The translations under genes and the position numbers were made by a program. Shown in pieces: positions 1-8,532 of a stretch of DNA of 36,375 bases. Source of the stretch: Cellulomonas citrea. Lineage in GTDB: Bacteria > Actinomycetota > Actinomycetes > Actinomycetales > Cellulomonadaceae. The stretch covers positions 1-36,375 of the forward strand of contig NZ_VWSD01000015.1 in the NCBI RefSeq assembly GCF_009829685.1. Direction: 5' to 3'. Positions within the stretch are counted from its first letter, which is position 1. The number at the start of each line of letters is the position of its first letter. The notes under the pieces are model-generated. The model was not told where the DNA came from. It worked only from the letters and a program-made list of their open reading frames with translations, and did not search any database.

Positions 1-2
1 CT

Positions 3-1307
3 CGGCTGGCGCAGCGGCTGCCGGGTCGCACGCTCGTGGTGCCGGCCGGCAGCCCGACGGTGCGCTCGAACGACACCGACCACCGGTTCCGCCCGCACGC
101 CGCGTTCGTGCACCTCACCGGCCTGACCGACGAGCAGGAACCGGGTGCGGTGCTCGTGCTGCACGCCGACGGCGGCGCGGCGCTGCACCTGCGCCCGCTG
201 GCCGGCCGGGACACCCCGGAGTTCTTCTCCGACGCGGCCACCGGCGAGTTCTGGGTGGGCCCGCGCCCGACGCTGGCGGACATGGCGACCCTCACCGGTC
301 TGGGCACCGCCGACCTGGCCGACCTGCGCGACGCGCTGGCCAAGGACGTCGCCGACGGCGGCCAGGTGCTCGTCGTGCCCGGTGCGGACGCGGCGGTGCA
401 GGCGCTCGTCGACGAGGTCCGCGGCGGCCCGGCGGACGGCGACGCGACGCTCGGCGAGGCGGTCTCCGAGCTGCGCCTGGTCAAGGACGCCTACGAGATC
501 GACCAGATGCGCACCGCGGTGGCCGCCACCATCGAGGGCTTCGAGCAGGTGGTGCGCGCCCTGCCGCGCGCGGTCGCGCACGAGCGGGGCGAGCGCGTGG
601 TCGAGGGCACCTTCCTCGGCCACGCCCGCACGGTCGGCAACTACGTGGGCTACGAGACCATCGCCGCCTCGGGCCCGCACGCCACGACGCTGCACTGGAC
701 GGACGACGACGGCCCGGTGCGCCCCGGCGACCTGCTGCTGCTCGACGCGGGGGTCGAGGCCCGGTCGCTCTACACCGCCGACGTCACCCGGACCCTGCCG
801 GTGAACGGCCGGTACTCCCCCGTGCAGCGCAAGGTCTACCAGGCCGTGCTCGACGCGGCCGACGCGGCGTTCGCCGTCGCCCGGCCCGGCACCCGGTTCC
901 GCGAGGTGCACGGCGCCGCGATGCAGGTGCTGGCCGCGCGGCTGGCCGAGTGGGGCCTGCTGCCGGTGCCGGCCGAGGTCGCCCTCGACCCCGACCAGCA
1001 GCAGCACCGGCGCTGGATGGTGCACGGCACCAGCCACCACCTGGGCATCGACGTGCACGACTGCGCCCAGGCCCGCCGCGAGATGTACCTGGACGGGATC
1101 ATCGAGCCCGGGATGGTGTTCACCATCGAGCCGGGGCTGTACTTCCAGCCCGACGACCTGCTCGTGCCGGCCGAGTACCGCGGCATCGGCGTGCGTATCG
1201 AGGACGACGTGCTCGTGACGGCCGACGGGTGCGAGAACCTGTCCGCCGCCCTGCCGCGCGACCCGGACGCCGTCGAGGCGTGGATGGCCGGGCTGCTGGG
1301 CGCCTGA
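3..1307 (+). CDS. pepP: Xaa-Pro aminopeptidase (M24), 5' end missing
   Basis: This is a cytosolic metalloaminopeptidase that releases an N-terminal residue preceding proline. The reading frame is open from the first in-frame codon of the window, and the residues before the GTG at 36 (RLAQRLPGRTL) look like family sequence, so the true start lies upstream. Counting from the codon at 36, the N-terminal domain covers about 1-140 and contains the SNDTDHRFRP motif typical of bacterial aminopeptidase P. The M24 'pita-bread' domain follows, and all five metal ligands are visible: D237, D249, H334 (in HGTSHHLG), E365 (in TIEPG) and E389 (in RIEDD). The catalytic core is therefore complete and should be active. 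Convergent with the next gene, with a perfect palindrome 8 nt after the stop. Family assignment is firm. Confidence 0.95.
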   Translation, partial: RLAQRLPGRTLVVPAGSPTVRSNDTDHRFRPHAAFVHLTGLTDEQEPGAVLVLHADGGAALHLRPLAGRDTPEFFSDAATGEFWVGPRPTLADMATLTGLGTADLADLRDALAKDVADGGQVLVVPGADAAVQALVDEVRGGPADGDATLGEAVSELRLVKDAYEIDQMRTAVAATIEGFEQVVRALPRAVAHERGERVVEGTFLGHARTVGNYVGYETIAASGPHATTLHWTDDDGPVRPGDLLLLDAGVEARSLYTADVTRTLPVNGRYSPVQRKVYQAVLDAADAAFAVARPGTRFREVHGAAMQVLAARLAEWGLLPVPAEVALDPDQQQHRRWMVHGTSHHLGIDVHDCAQARREMYLDGIIEPGMVFTIEPGLYFQPDDLLVPAEYRGIGVRIEDDVLVTADGCENLSAALPRDPDAVEAWMAGLLGA

Positions 1308-1315
1308 CGACGACT

Positions 1316-1341
1316 GCCCGATCCGGACGTCCGGATCGGGC
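1316..1341. terminator. Perfect palindrome, probable bidirectional terminator
   Basis: A 26-nt perfect palindrome (13-nt arms starting GCCCGATCCGG, effectively 11 bp with an ACGT loop) lies 8 nt after the pepP stop and 55 nt from the stop of the convergent gene. There is no T-tract, as is common for GC-rich actinobacterial terminators. Confidence 0.7.
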
Positions 1342-1396
1342 GGTGGGCGCTCGCCCGCGGCCGGCTCGCGTCGACTGCGGGGCGGCCGCGCTGGGC

Positions 1397-1948
1397 TCAG
1401 ACCGTCGGCGGCGCGGGCGGCTCGGTCGTCGCGGGCGGGGTCGTCGGCGCAGCCGGCCACCCGGTGACCACACCGCCGACCTCGGCGAGCAGCGCACGCG
1501 CCTGCGAGGCGAGGTCACCGCTGCACAGCACGGCGTAGTGCGCTGCGACGATCTGGCTGGACGAGGTGAAGTCGCGCCGGCCGCGGGTGAGCGCGTAGCT
1601 GATGACCGAGAAGAGCATGCCGAAGCCGCCACCGATGATGATCGCCGGCAGCAGCAGCCCCTGGCCGTCGGTGCTCAGCAGCGAGAACAGCAGCCCGACG
1701 AACAGCCCGAACCAGGCGCCGGACACGAACCCGCCGAGCGCCACCCGCGGGTAGGACAGCCGGGTGAGCACGCGCTCGACCATCTGCAGGTCGGTGCCGA
1801 CGATGGTGACGTTCTGCACGGCGAACTGCTTGTCGGCCAGGTGGTCGACGGCACGCTGCGCCGCGAGATAGGTGTCGTAGCGGGCCACCGTCTCCCCCTG
1901 GGGCAGGGTCGGGACGGACGGGGTACGGGCATTGCCACCAAGAGACAT
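1397..1948 (-). CDS. General stress protein 17M-like membrane protein
   Basis: 183 residues. The N-terminal part (about 20-65, ARYDTYLAAQRAVDHLADK and NVTIVGTDL) resembles the YflT/GSP17M domain found in general stress proteins, where a short alpha/beta segment precedes glycine-rich membrane helices. Two hydrophobic segments follow at about 69-92 and 97-120. The C-terminus is Pro/Thr/Ala-rich. I chose the ATG at 1948 (MSLGGNARTP) over the longer upstream reading because conserved-looking sequence begins just after it. It is divergent from the MgtE-N/CBS gene, so the two could share a control region of about 110 bp. Role unknown beyond a presumed stress-related membrane function. Confidence 0.75.
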   Translation of the reverse strand: MSLGGNARTPSVPTLPQGETVARYDTYLAAQRAVDHLADKQFAVQNVTIVGTDLQMVERVLTRLSYPRVALGGFVSGAWFGLFVGLLFSLLSTDGQGLLLPAIIIGGGFGMLFSVISYALTRGRRDFTSSSQIVAAHYAVLCSGDLASQARALLAEVGGVVTGWPAAPTTPPATTEPPAPPTV

Positions 1949-2046
1949 GCCCTGATGGTCCCCCAGCAACCTGAACGGCGCCAGGACGCGCGCTGAGTGA
2001 ACGGAAGGTGGCGGCAACCTCACCCCTCCGGTTTGCCGGGCACGTC

Positions 2047-2058
2047 TACCCTGTGGGC
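2047..2058 (+). promoter_or_regulatory. -10 box for leaderless MgtE-like gene
   Basis: TACCCT (2047-2052) matches TANNNT and is followed by exactly 6 nt and a GTG at 2059. This is the classic actinobacterial leaderless arrangement, and it decides the start codon. No convincing -35 is visible. Confidence 0.6.
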
Positions 2059-3333
2059 GTGAGCAGCACGGGTACCCGGGTCTTCGTCGCGCGCCTCGCC
2101 GGTACCAAGGTGTTCGACCCCCTCGGTGACCAGGTGGGGCGCGTGCGCGACGTCGTGCTGCTGGCCCGGGCGAAGGGGGCGCCGAACGCCGTCGGCCTCG
2201 TCGTCGAGGTGCCCGGCCGGCGCCGGGTGTTCGTGCCGATGACCCGGGTGACGGCCATCGACCCGGGACAGGTCATCACGACCGGGCTGGTGAACATGCG
2301 CCGGTTCGAGATCCGGCCGGCCGAGACGCTCGTCGTCGGCGAGCTGTTCGACCGCACGGTGGACCTGCGCGACGGCGGCCAGGCCCGGGTGCAGGACGTG
2401 GCCATCGAGCAGCAGCGCGGCGGCGACTGGCAGGTCACCCGGCTGTTCGTCGCCGACGCCGGCGGCGGCAAGCCGTCGCTGCTGCGTCGCCGGGGCGCCG
2501 CCCGGGTGGTGGAGTTCGACGACGTGCTGGGGCTCGGCCGGTCCGAGGCCACCCAGAGCGCCGTGCTCATGCTCGCCCAGTACGGAGACCTCAAGCCGGC
2601 GGACCTGGCCGACGTGCTGCAGGACCTCGACCTCACCCGACGGCTGGAGGTCGCCGGCGCGCTGTCCGACGAGCGCCTCGCGGACGTCCTCGAGGAGCTG
2701 CCCGAGGACGACCAGGTGGAGATCCTGCGCGGCCTGGAGCTGGCCCGCGCCGCCGACGTCCTCGAGGCCATGCAGCCCGACGACGCCGCCGACCTGCTCT
2801 CCGAGCTGCCGGCCGAGCAGGCCAGCGAGCTGCTCGAGCTCATGGAGCCGGAGGAGGCGCGGGACGTGCGCCGCCTGCTGGCCTACGAGGACAACACCGC
2901 GGGCGGTCTCATGACCACCGAACCGGTGGTGCTCGGCCCCGAGACCTCGATCGCCGCCGCGCTGGCGCATGTGCGGCGCATCGACCTCAACCCGGCCCTG
3001 GCGTCGCTGGTGTTCGTCACCCGACCGCCGCTGGAGACCCCGACCGGCCGGTTCATCGGGGTGGTCCACCTGCAACGCATGCTGCGCGAACCCCCGCACG
3101 AACCCATCGGCTCGGTGGTGGACACCGACATCGAGCCGGTCACCGTGCACGCTCCGCTGCTCACCGTGACGCGCCGCCTGGCGACGTACAACCTGCTGGC
3201 GCTGCCCGTGGTCGACGAGCAGCGTCGGCTGCTGGGCGCGGTCTCCGTCGACGACGTGCTCGACCACCTGCTGCCGGACGACTGGCGCGAGGTCGACGAC
3301 GTCCCGACCAAGCCAGAGGTCCGTCATGGCTGA
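2059..3333 (+). CDS. Soluble MgtE-N / CBS-domain protein
   Basis: 424 residues from the leaderless GTG. Three parts are visible: a PRC-barrel-like N-terminal region (about 1-150, starting FVARLAGTKVFDPLGDQVG), an MgtE N-terminal superhelical domain (about 175-285, with repeated DVLEELPEDD and AADLLSELP type helices), and a CBS pair (about 290-415, starting at GGLMTTEPV and ending at VSVDDVLDHLLP). In MgtE channels the N and CBS domains sense Mg2+ and gate the pore, but the five-helix membrane domain is entirely absent here and no other membrane segment is present. It overlaps the DUF1003 gene by 8 nt, so a stable partnership with that membrane protein is a fair inference. It is a regulator or sensor rather than a transporter by itself. 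Confidence 0.88.
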   Translation: MSSTGTRVFVARLAGTKVFDPLGDQVGRVRDVVLLARAKGAPNAVGLVVEVPGRRRVFVPMTRVTAIDPGQVITTGLVNMRRFEIRPAETLVVGELFDRTVDLRDGGQARVQDVAIEQQRGGDWQVTRLFVADAGGGKPSLLRRRGAARVVEFDDVLGLGRSEATQSAVLMLAQYGDLKPADLADVLQDLDLTRRLEVAGALSDERLADVLEELPEDDQVEILRGLELARAADVLEAMQPDDAADLLSELPAEQASELLELMEPEEARDVRRLLAYEDNTAGGLMTTEPVVLGPETSIAAALAHVRRIDLNPALASLVFVTRPPLETPTGRFIGVVHLQRMLREPPHEPIGSVVDTDIEPVTVHAPLLTVTRRLATYNLLALPVVDEQRRLLGAVSVDDVLDHLLPDDWREVDDVPTKPEVRHG

Positions 3334-3970
3334 CCGCCTCGACACCCCGCTCGAGCGGCGCGGGCTGCTCACCCGCGGCCCGCGCGACGAGGACGCCTCG
3401 GGCCGCGCCGCCGAGGCCATCGCCCGGTTCTTCGGGACGCCGCGCTTCATCATCTGGCTCACGCTGTTCTGCGTCGTGTGGATCGCCTGGAACACCCTCG
3501 GGCCGTTCGCGTGGCGGTTCGACCAGCCGGCCAACGGGTTCACGGCGCTCACGCTCATGCTCTCGTTGCAGGCCTCGTACGCCGCGCCGCTCATCCTGCT
3601 CGCGCAGAACCGGCAGGCCGACCGCGACCGGGTGACCGCCGAGCAGGACCGCCAGCGCGCCGAGCGGAACCTGGCCGACACCGAGTTCCTGGCCCGTGAG
3701 ATGGCCGCCGTCCGCATCGCGCTGGCCGACGTCGCCACCCGTGACTTCGTCCGCTCCGAGCTGCGTGACCTGCTCGAGGCGGTCGGCACGGACGACGACG
3801 GGGAGACGTCGGGCAAGGAGCGCGGGAAGGACAAGCCGCGCAAGTCCAAGGGCGCCAAGGCGGCCAAGGCTGCACCCGCCGAACCGGCCGAGCCCGCCGC
3901 ACCTGCGGAGCCGGCCGCACCCGCCGACGCCCCGCCCCCCGCGGACGCCGAGGCAGACCCCGCCGACTGA
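3326..3970 (+). CDS. DUF1003 membrane protein
   Basis: 214 residues. Two transmembrane helices, about 41-61 and 71-93, are followed by the diagnostic DUF1003 stretch (LTLMLSLQASYAAPLI, then LAQNRQADRDR). A charged helical region (about 95-155) probably lies in the cytosol. The last 60 residues are low-complexity: a Lys-rich stretch, then Pro/Ala/Glu repeats. The start ATG overlaps the end of the MgtE-N/CBS gene, so the two are translationally coupled. DUF1003 proteins are often found beside MgtE-like genes in actinobacteria; the biochemical role is unknown. A joint Mg2+-related membrane complex is an inference from gene order. Confidence 0.9.
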   Translation: MADRLDTPLERRGLLTRGPRDEDASGRAAEAIARFFGTPRFIIWLTLFCVVWIAWNTLGPFAWRFDQPANGFTALTLMLSLQASYAAPLILLAQNRQADRDRVTAEQDRQRAERNLADTEFLAREMAAVRIALADVATRDFVRSELRDLLEAVGTDDDGETSGKERGKDKPRKSKGAKAAKAAPAEPAEPAAPAEPAAPADAPPPADAEADPAD

Positions 3971-4061
3971 GCGGCCGACCGCCCGCATCCCGGCCGGCGG
4001 GGAGGCTCCTCCACCCGCCGCGCGACCGGCCCCCGCCGGAAGGTCCGCACGCACGCCCACC

Positions 4062-4073
4062 TACGATGGGTGC
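4062..4073 (+). promoter_or_regulatory. -10 box for leaderless mrp
   Basis: TACGAT (4062-4067), then 6 nt, then ATG at 4074. This gives the Mrp gene its own leaderless transcript although it lies only 103 bp after the DUF1003 gene. Confidence 0.6.
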
Positions 4074-5198
4074 ATGCCCCTGCTCGACGACGTCCGCACC
4101 GCGCTCACCGGTGTCCTCGACCCCGAGATCCACCGTCCGATCACCGAGCTGGGCATGGTCCGCTCGCTCGAGGAGACCGAGGGCGTGGTCCGCGTCGGGG
4201 TGGACCTCACGGTGGCCGGCTGCCCGCTCAAGGACACCCTCACGCGCGACGTGACGGCGGCCGTGAGCGCGGTCGACGGCGTCACCGAGGTGCGCGTCGA
4301 GCTCGGGGTGATGACCGCCGAGCAGCGTTCCGCCCTGCGCACCCAGCTGCGCGGCAGCAGCCGCGAACCGGTCGTCCCGTTCGCCCAGCCGGGTTCGCTC
4401 ACCCGTGTCCTGGCAGTGGCCTCCGGCAAGGGCGGGGTGGGCAAGTCGACCGTGACGGCCAACCTCGCCGTCGCGCTCGCCGCGCAGGGGCTGCGGGTGG
4501 GCGTGGTGGACGCCGACATCTACGGCTTCTCCATCCCCCGGATGCTCGGCGTCGACCGGGCCCCGACCAAGGTCGACGACATGCTGCTGCCGCCCCGGGC
4601 GCACGGGGTCGACGTGGTGTCCATCGGCATGTTCGTCCCGGCCGGGCAGCCCGTCGTGTGGCGCGGGCCGATGCTGCACCGCGCGCTCCAGCAGTTCCTC
4701 GCCGACGTGTTCTGGGGCGACCTCGACGTGCTGCTGCTCGACCTGCCCCCGGGCACGGGCGACATCGCGATCTCGGTGGCCCAGCTGCTGCCGGGCAGCG
4801 AGCTGCTCGTGGTCACCACCCCGCAGGCCGCGGCGGCCGAGGTCGCCGAACGGGCCGGCACGGTCGCCGCGCAGACCGGGCAGCGGGTCATCGGCGTGCT
4901 GGAGAACATGTCCTGGCTGGAGCTGCCGGACGGCTCCCGGCTCGAGGTCTTCGGCTCGGGCGGCGGCGCGCAGGTGGCCGCCGGGCTCTCGGACCGGCTC
5001 GACACCGAGGTGCCGCTGCTCGGTCAGGTGCCGCTGGACACCCAGCTGCGCGAGGCCGGCGATGCCGGGACGCCCGTCGTGGTCTCCGCCCCCGACTCCC
5101 CCGCGGCGCTCGCCCTGCGCGAGGTCGCCCGTCGGCTGGCCGCCACCCCGCGCGGCCTGGCCGGGCGCCCGCTGCCGGTGACCCCCGTCAGCCACTGA
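4074..5198 (+). CDS. mrp: Mrp/ApbC-family P-loop ATPase
   Basis: 374 residues. An N-terminal MIP18/DUF59 domain (about 1-80, with the conserved AGCPLKD segment, C50) is joined to a MinD/Mrp-type ATPase domain. The deviant Walker A GKGGVGKST is at 118-126, switch-like VVDADIYG at 144-151 and LLLDLPPGTGD at 220-230. The family carries or scaffolds iron-sulfur clusters in the cytosol. In E. coli ApbC a C-terminal CxxC holds the bridging cluster; the matching stretch here (after LENMS, WLELPDG) has no cysteine, and C50 is the only cysteine in the protein. From memory, mycobacterial Mrp proteins share this. The start is fixed by the leaderless -10 box; the longer upstream frame runs through non-coding sequence. 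Confidence 0.93.
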   Translation: MPLLDDVRTALTGVLDPEIHRPITELGMVRSLEETEGVVRVGVDLTVAGCPLKDTLTRDVTAAVSAVDGVTEVRVELGVMTAEQRSALRTQLRGSSREPVVPFAQPGSLTRVLAVASGKGGVGKSTVTANLAVALAAQGLRVGVVDADIYGFSIPRMLGVDRAPTKVDDMLLPPRAHGVDVVSIGMFVPAGQPVVWRGPMLHRALQQFLADVFWGDLDVLLLDLPPGTGDIAISVAQLLPGSELLVVTTPQAAAAEVAERAGTVAAQTGQRVIGVLENMSWLELPDGSRLEVFGSGGGAQVAAGLSDRLDTEVPLLGQVPLDTQLREAGDAGTPVVVSAPDSPAALALREVARRLAATPRGLAGRPLPVTPVSH

Positions 5199-5366
5199 CG
5201 GCCGGCGCCCGCGCCACGCACGTCCCGCACCCCGCGATGGTGTCCCTGAGATGGGGGCCGAGGTCGCACAGCCGGTGCACGTCTCCGTCCCAGGGATGAT
5301 GCGCGGGCGCGCCGCGGTCGCCAGGATCGTGCCGGGCGACCCGCAGGGGGCTGCTCGGCACACTGC

Positions 5367-5372
5367 AGGAGG
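5367..5372 (+). promoter_or_regulatory. Strong RBS fixing the exporter adaptor start
   Basis: AGGAGG, 6 nt ahead of the GTG at 5379. A perfect Shine-Dalgarno sequence; it selects GTG as the start. The 180-bp gap before it holds no other gene that I can support. Confidence 0.7.
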
Positions 5373-5378
5373 CCGCCG

Positions 5379-6407
5379 GTGGGCGTCGTTCGTCGCGTCA
5401 TCTTCCCCACGCTCCGCCTGATCATCTGGGCCGTCATCGCGGTCGCGCTGGTCAAGCTCGCCTTCGCCGGCGCCGACGTGAAGGCGTCGGGCGACCCGTT
5501 GCAGCCGACCGGGTCGGTCACCGAACCGACGGTGCAGGTCGAGCAGGCCACGATCACCAACACGGTGGACGTCGAGGCCTCCGTCGTCGCCGACCCGCCC
5601 GTCCCGGTGAAGGCGACCGCGGCCGGGACCGTCGCGAAGCTGCTGGCCGCCGACGGCGCCACGGTCGCCGCGGGCGACCCCGTGCTCCAGGTGCGGCAGG
5701 AGACCCCGCAGGACCCGGTGACCTCGACCGACCCGACCACCGGTGACCCGGTGACCACGCAGCCCGCCCCCAAGGTGACGACCACGGTGGTCAAGGCCAC
5801 AGCGGGCGGGGTGCTGTCGCTGCCGACGCTCAAGGACCAGGTCGTCGCCGTCGGTGACGTCGTCGCCACGGTGACGCCCGGGACGCTGTCGGTGACCGGC
5901 ACCCTCACGGCGGACCAGCAGTACCGCCTGGTCAACGCCCCGAGCGAGGCCCAGGTGACGCTCAAGGGCGGTCCGGCACCGTTCGCCTGCACCGGTCTGA
6001 AGATCTCCACCCAGACCACCGGCTCCACCCCCAGCGAGGGCGGCGGGGCGGCGCCCAGCACGACGTCAGGCACGATCAGCTGCGCCGTCCCGGCCGGTGT
6101 CGTCGCATTCGCGGGGCTCGGTGCCGACCTGGCGGTCACCAACGGCACCGCCGACGGGCCGACGGTCCCGGTCACGGCCGTGCAGGGCTCGGTGCAGAAC
6201 GGCAACGTGTGGGTGGTGGCCGACGGGAAGGAGCCCGAGCAGCGCGCCGTGACCCTCGGCCTCACCGACGGCAAGATCGTCGAGATCACCAGCGGGCTCG
6301 CGGTCGGCGACACGGTGCTGCAGTTCATCCCGGTGCCGGGCGGCGCGTCCGGACCGGTCGACTGCACCGACCCTCGGCAGTACGACCCGACCGTCTGCGG
6401 CGGCTGA
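5379..6407 (+). CDS. Membrane-anchored periplasmic-adaptor-like (MacA/HlyD) protein
   Basis: 342 residues. A signal-anchor helix lies at about 12-30, and the rest should be extracytoplasmic. A biotinyl/lipoyl-like half-motif is visible at about 74-106 (VKATAAGTVAKLLAADGATV, then GDPVLQV), with a second barrel-like stretch at 135-166 (VVKATAGGVLSLPTLKDQVV, then VGDVVATV), as in membrane-fusion proteins that lack a long hairpin. The segment between them is Pro/Thr-rich. Four cysteines, C204, C235, C329 and C340, all lie outside the membrane and could form two disulfides. The next two genes encode the ATPase (1 nt gap) and FtsX-like permease, so this is the adaptor of a MacAB-like exporter. The substrate cannot be read from sequence; in Gram-positives such systems export peptides or lipids or give antibiotic resistance. 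Confidence 0.85.
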   Translation: MGVVRRVIFPTLRLIIWAVIAVALVKLAFAGADVKASGDPLQPTGSVTEPTVQVEQATITNTVDVEASVVADPPVPVKATAAGTVAKLLAADGATVAAGDPVLQVRQETPQDPVTSTDPTTGDPVTTQPAPKVTTTVVKATAGGVLSLPTLKDQVVAVGDVVATVTPGTLSVTGTLTADQQYRLVNAPSEAQVTLKGGPAPFACTGLKISTQTTGSTPSEGGGAAPSTTSGTISCAVPAGVVAFAGLGADLAVTNGTADGPTVPVTAVQGSVQNGNVWVVADGKEPEQRAVTLGLTDGKIVEITSGLAVGDTVLQFIPVPGGASGPVDCTDPRQYDPTVCGG

Positions 6408-6408
6408 C

Positions 6409-7266
6409 GTGATCGACCTGCGCGCGATCACCCGCACGGTCAGGCTGCCCGACGACCGGATGCTGCACATCCTGCGCGGCGTCGACCTCACGGTCGCGAC
6501 CGGGGAGCACGTCGCCGTCGTCGGCCGGTCCGGGACCGGCAAGTCGACGCTGCTCAACCTCCTGGGTCTGCTCGACGCCCCGACCGACGGCGAGTACCTG
6601 CTCGAGGGCGTCCCGGTGAGCCGGCTGTCGAACCGGGCGCGGACGCTGCGGCGGGGCGCGGACTTCGGCTTCGTGTTCCAGCAGTTCAACCTGCTGCCCG
6701 GGCGCACCGTGCTGGAGAACGTGGTGGCCCCGCTCATGTACGCCAAGGGGCGGGAGTTCTGGCGGCGGCGCACCCTGGCCGCGCAGATGCTCGACCGCGT
6801 CGGGCTGGGCGACCGGCTGGACGCGATGCCGGAACGGCTGTCGGGCGGTGAGCAGCAGCGCATCGCGATCGCCCGCGCGCTGGTGCGCGGCCCCCGCGTC
6901 ATCCTGGCCGACGAGCCGACCGGAGCCCTCGACGTGCAGACCGGGCAGGTCGTCATGGACCTGCTGGACTCGGTGGCCGCCGAGACCGGTGCGGCCCTCG
7001 TGACCATCACGCACGACCTGTCGGTCGCGGCCCGTGCGCAGCGCGTCTACCGGCTCGCCGACGGGGTGCTCGTCCCGCTCGACCTCGGCACGGCCGGTGC
7101 CGAATGGGTGGGTGACGTCCCGACGGCGGTCGGCGCGGCCGCACGGCCCCGCGAGCTGGCTCCCCCGGTGCCCCGCGAACCGGCACACCGCGAACCGGCC
7201 GAACCGGCCGCACCGGCGCCGGACCAGCAGCCGGCCGCCCGGCACGACGGTGGTGAGCGCCGATGA
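6409..7266 (+). CDS. MacB/LolD-type ABC exporter ATPase
   Basis: 285 residues. A complete nucleotide-binding domain: Walker A GRSGTGKST (39-47), Q-loop FVFQQFNLLPG (about 88-98), signature LSGGEQQ (144-150), Walker B VILADEP (164-170) and switch His in ITHD (H202). Sequence style is that of the MacB/LolD/FtsE group. The GTG start follows the adaptor stop by 1 nt. The last 55 or so residues after the NBD form a Pro/Ala/Glu-rich tail, unusual in this family, which usually ends near 225-240. The stop overlaps the permease start (ATGA), so stoichiometric synthesis is expected. It powers the permease encoded next. Confidence 0.95.
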   Translation: MIDLRAITRTVRLPDDRMLHILRGVDLTVATGEHVAVVGRSGTGKSTLLNLLGLLDAPTDGEYLLEGVPVSRLSNRARTLRRGADFGFVFQQFNLLPGRTVLENVVAPLMYAKGREFWRRRTLAAQMLDRVGLGDRLDAMPERLSGGEQQRIAIARALVRGPRVILADEPTGALDVQTGQVVMDLLDSVAAETGAALVTITHDLSVAARAQRVYRLADGVLVPLDLGTAGAEWVGDVPTAVGAAARPRELAPPVPREPAHREPAEPAAPAPDQQPAARHDGGERR

Positions 7267-8468
7267 GCGGGTTCGTCGGCGCTGTCCTGGAGGCGTGGGA
7301 CGAGCTGCGCATCCACAAGGTGCGCGTGCTGCTCTCCCTCATCGGGGTGGCCGTGGCCGTCACCGCGATCACGGGCGTCACCGCCGCGGTCGCGATGCTC
7401 AAGCAGGGGTTCGCCGAGCAGGCCGACCGGTACAACGGCCGGCCCGTCACCCTCATGGTGAACGCCTACTCCTCGACGGGTCCGGCGACGTCGGCCGCTC
7501 AGACGGCCACGTACGACGCCGCGTACCAGCAGGCGCTCGCGCGGTACTCGATCACCTGGGCCTCCCGCACCCAGCAGACGATGGCGCCGTTCCGGTTCCC
7601 CCAGGGCACCCAGACCGTGCCGATCAACGCGGTCGACCCCGCCTACGGCGCGATCTACCGGACCCGGGTCATCGAGGGCCGGTGGTTCACCCCGGAGGAC
7701 GAGAAGGCCTTCGCGCCCGTGCTCGTGGTCAACCAGGCGTTCTTGACCCAGCTCGGCGTCGCGGACCTGCGCAGCCACCCGACGGTGCAGCTCGGCGACG
7801 CCGTGACCGCGACGATCATCGGCGTCCAGCCCGAGCAGTGGTCGGGCGAGAGCCCGACCGCCTTCGTCCTCTACGACCAGCTGACGCACTGGTACCAGGT
7901 CGACCCGACGATGGGCCAGGCGTTGCCGACCCTGGCGATGTGGGTGCCGACCGACCAGGTCGACGGGCTCTCCTCGCACCTGGTCCGGGACATGAAGGCC
8001 GCAGTCCCCGGACTGCAGGTGGACGTGCAGGACAACCGGACCTGGGGCGGCGGTGAGCTCGACTCGGCGACCAAGTGGATCGGGCTCGGGGTCGGTGGCT
8101 TCGCGCTGCTGCTCGGCGGGCTGGGGCTGGTGAACATCTCGCTCACCACCGTCCGGTACCGGATCCGGGAGATCGGCATCCGGCGCTCGTTCGGTGCCAC
8201 GTCGGGGCGGGTGTTCTTCGGGGTCATGATGGAGTCGGTGGTCGCCACGGTGGTCGCCGGGCTGGCGGGGGTCGTGCTCGCGGTGGTGCTGCTGAAGAAC
8301 CTCCCGATCGACAGGGTCTTCGGCGGCGGGCTGCAGGACATCCCGCCGTTCCCGGTCTCGGCCGCGCTCGTCGGGATGGCGGCGGCCACCGGGGTCGGCG
8401 CGCTCGCCGGCATCATTCCCGCACTCGTCGCCGTCCGGGTGAAGGTGATCGACGCGATCCGCTACTGA
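7263..8468 (+). CDS. MacB/FtsX-type ABC exporter permease
   Basis: 401 residues. The architecture is typical of MacB: one N-terminal helix (about 18-42, VRVLLSLIGVAVAVTAITGV), a large extracytoplasmic domain (about 45-270), then three C-terminal helices. These are near residues 275-295 (GLGVGGFALLLGGLGLVNI), 320-345 and 365-395. The IREIGIRRSFGAT motif between helices 2 and 3, a hallmark of the FtsX/MacB fold, is present. It uses a mechanotransmission mechanism with the ATPase and adaptor encoded just upstream. Start ATG overlaps the ATPase stop by 4 nt. Confidence 0.93.
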   Translation: MSGFVGAVLEAWDELRIHKVRVLLSLIGVAVAVTAITGVTAAVAMLKQGFAEQADRYNGRPVTLMVNAYSSTGPATSAAQTATYDAAYQQALARYSITWASRTQQTMAPFRFPQGTQTVPINAVDPAYGAIYRTRVIEGRWFTPEDEKAFAPVLVVNQAFLTQLGVADLRSHPTVQLGDAVTATIIGVQPEQWSGESPTAFVLYDQLTHWYQVDPTMGQALPTLAMWVPTDQVDGLSSHLVRDMKAAVPGLQVDVQDNRTWGGGELDSATKWIGLGVGGFALLLGGLGLVNISLTTVRYRIREIGIRRSFGATSGRVFFGVMMESVVATVVAGLAGVVLAVVLLKNLPIDRVFGGGLQDIPPFPVSAALVGMAAATGVGALAGIIPALVAVRVKVIDAIRY

Positions 8469-8532
8469 CGCCCCGGTCGTCGCCGCGTCAGGTGCGCGGC
8501 CGACAGGACTGCCCGGACGAGCCGCGCTCGAC

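Noticed and set aside
950-1996. Plus-strand frame 950-1996 running past the pepP end
   Set aside because: Out of frame with pepP and antisense to the stress-type gene; no domain.
2020-4050. Very long minus-strand open frames such as 2020-4050 opposite the MgtE-N/DUF1003 genes
   Set aside because: Antisense shadows caused by high GC at third positions; composition is Arg/His/Gly-rich without any domain, while the plus strand encodes recognisable proteins.
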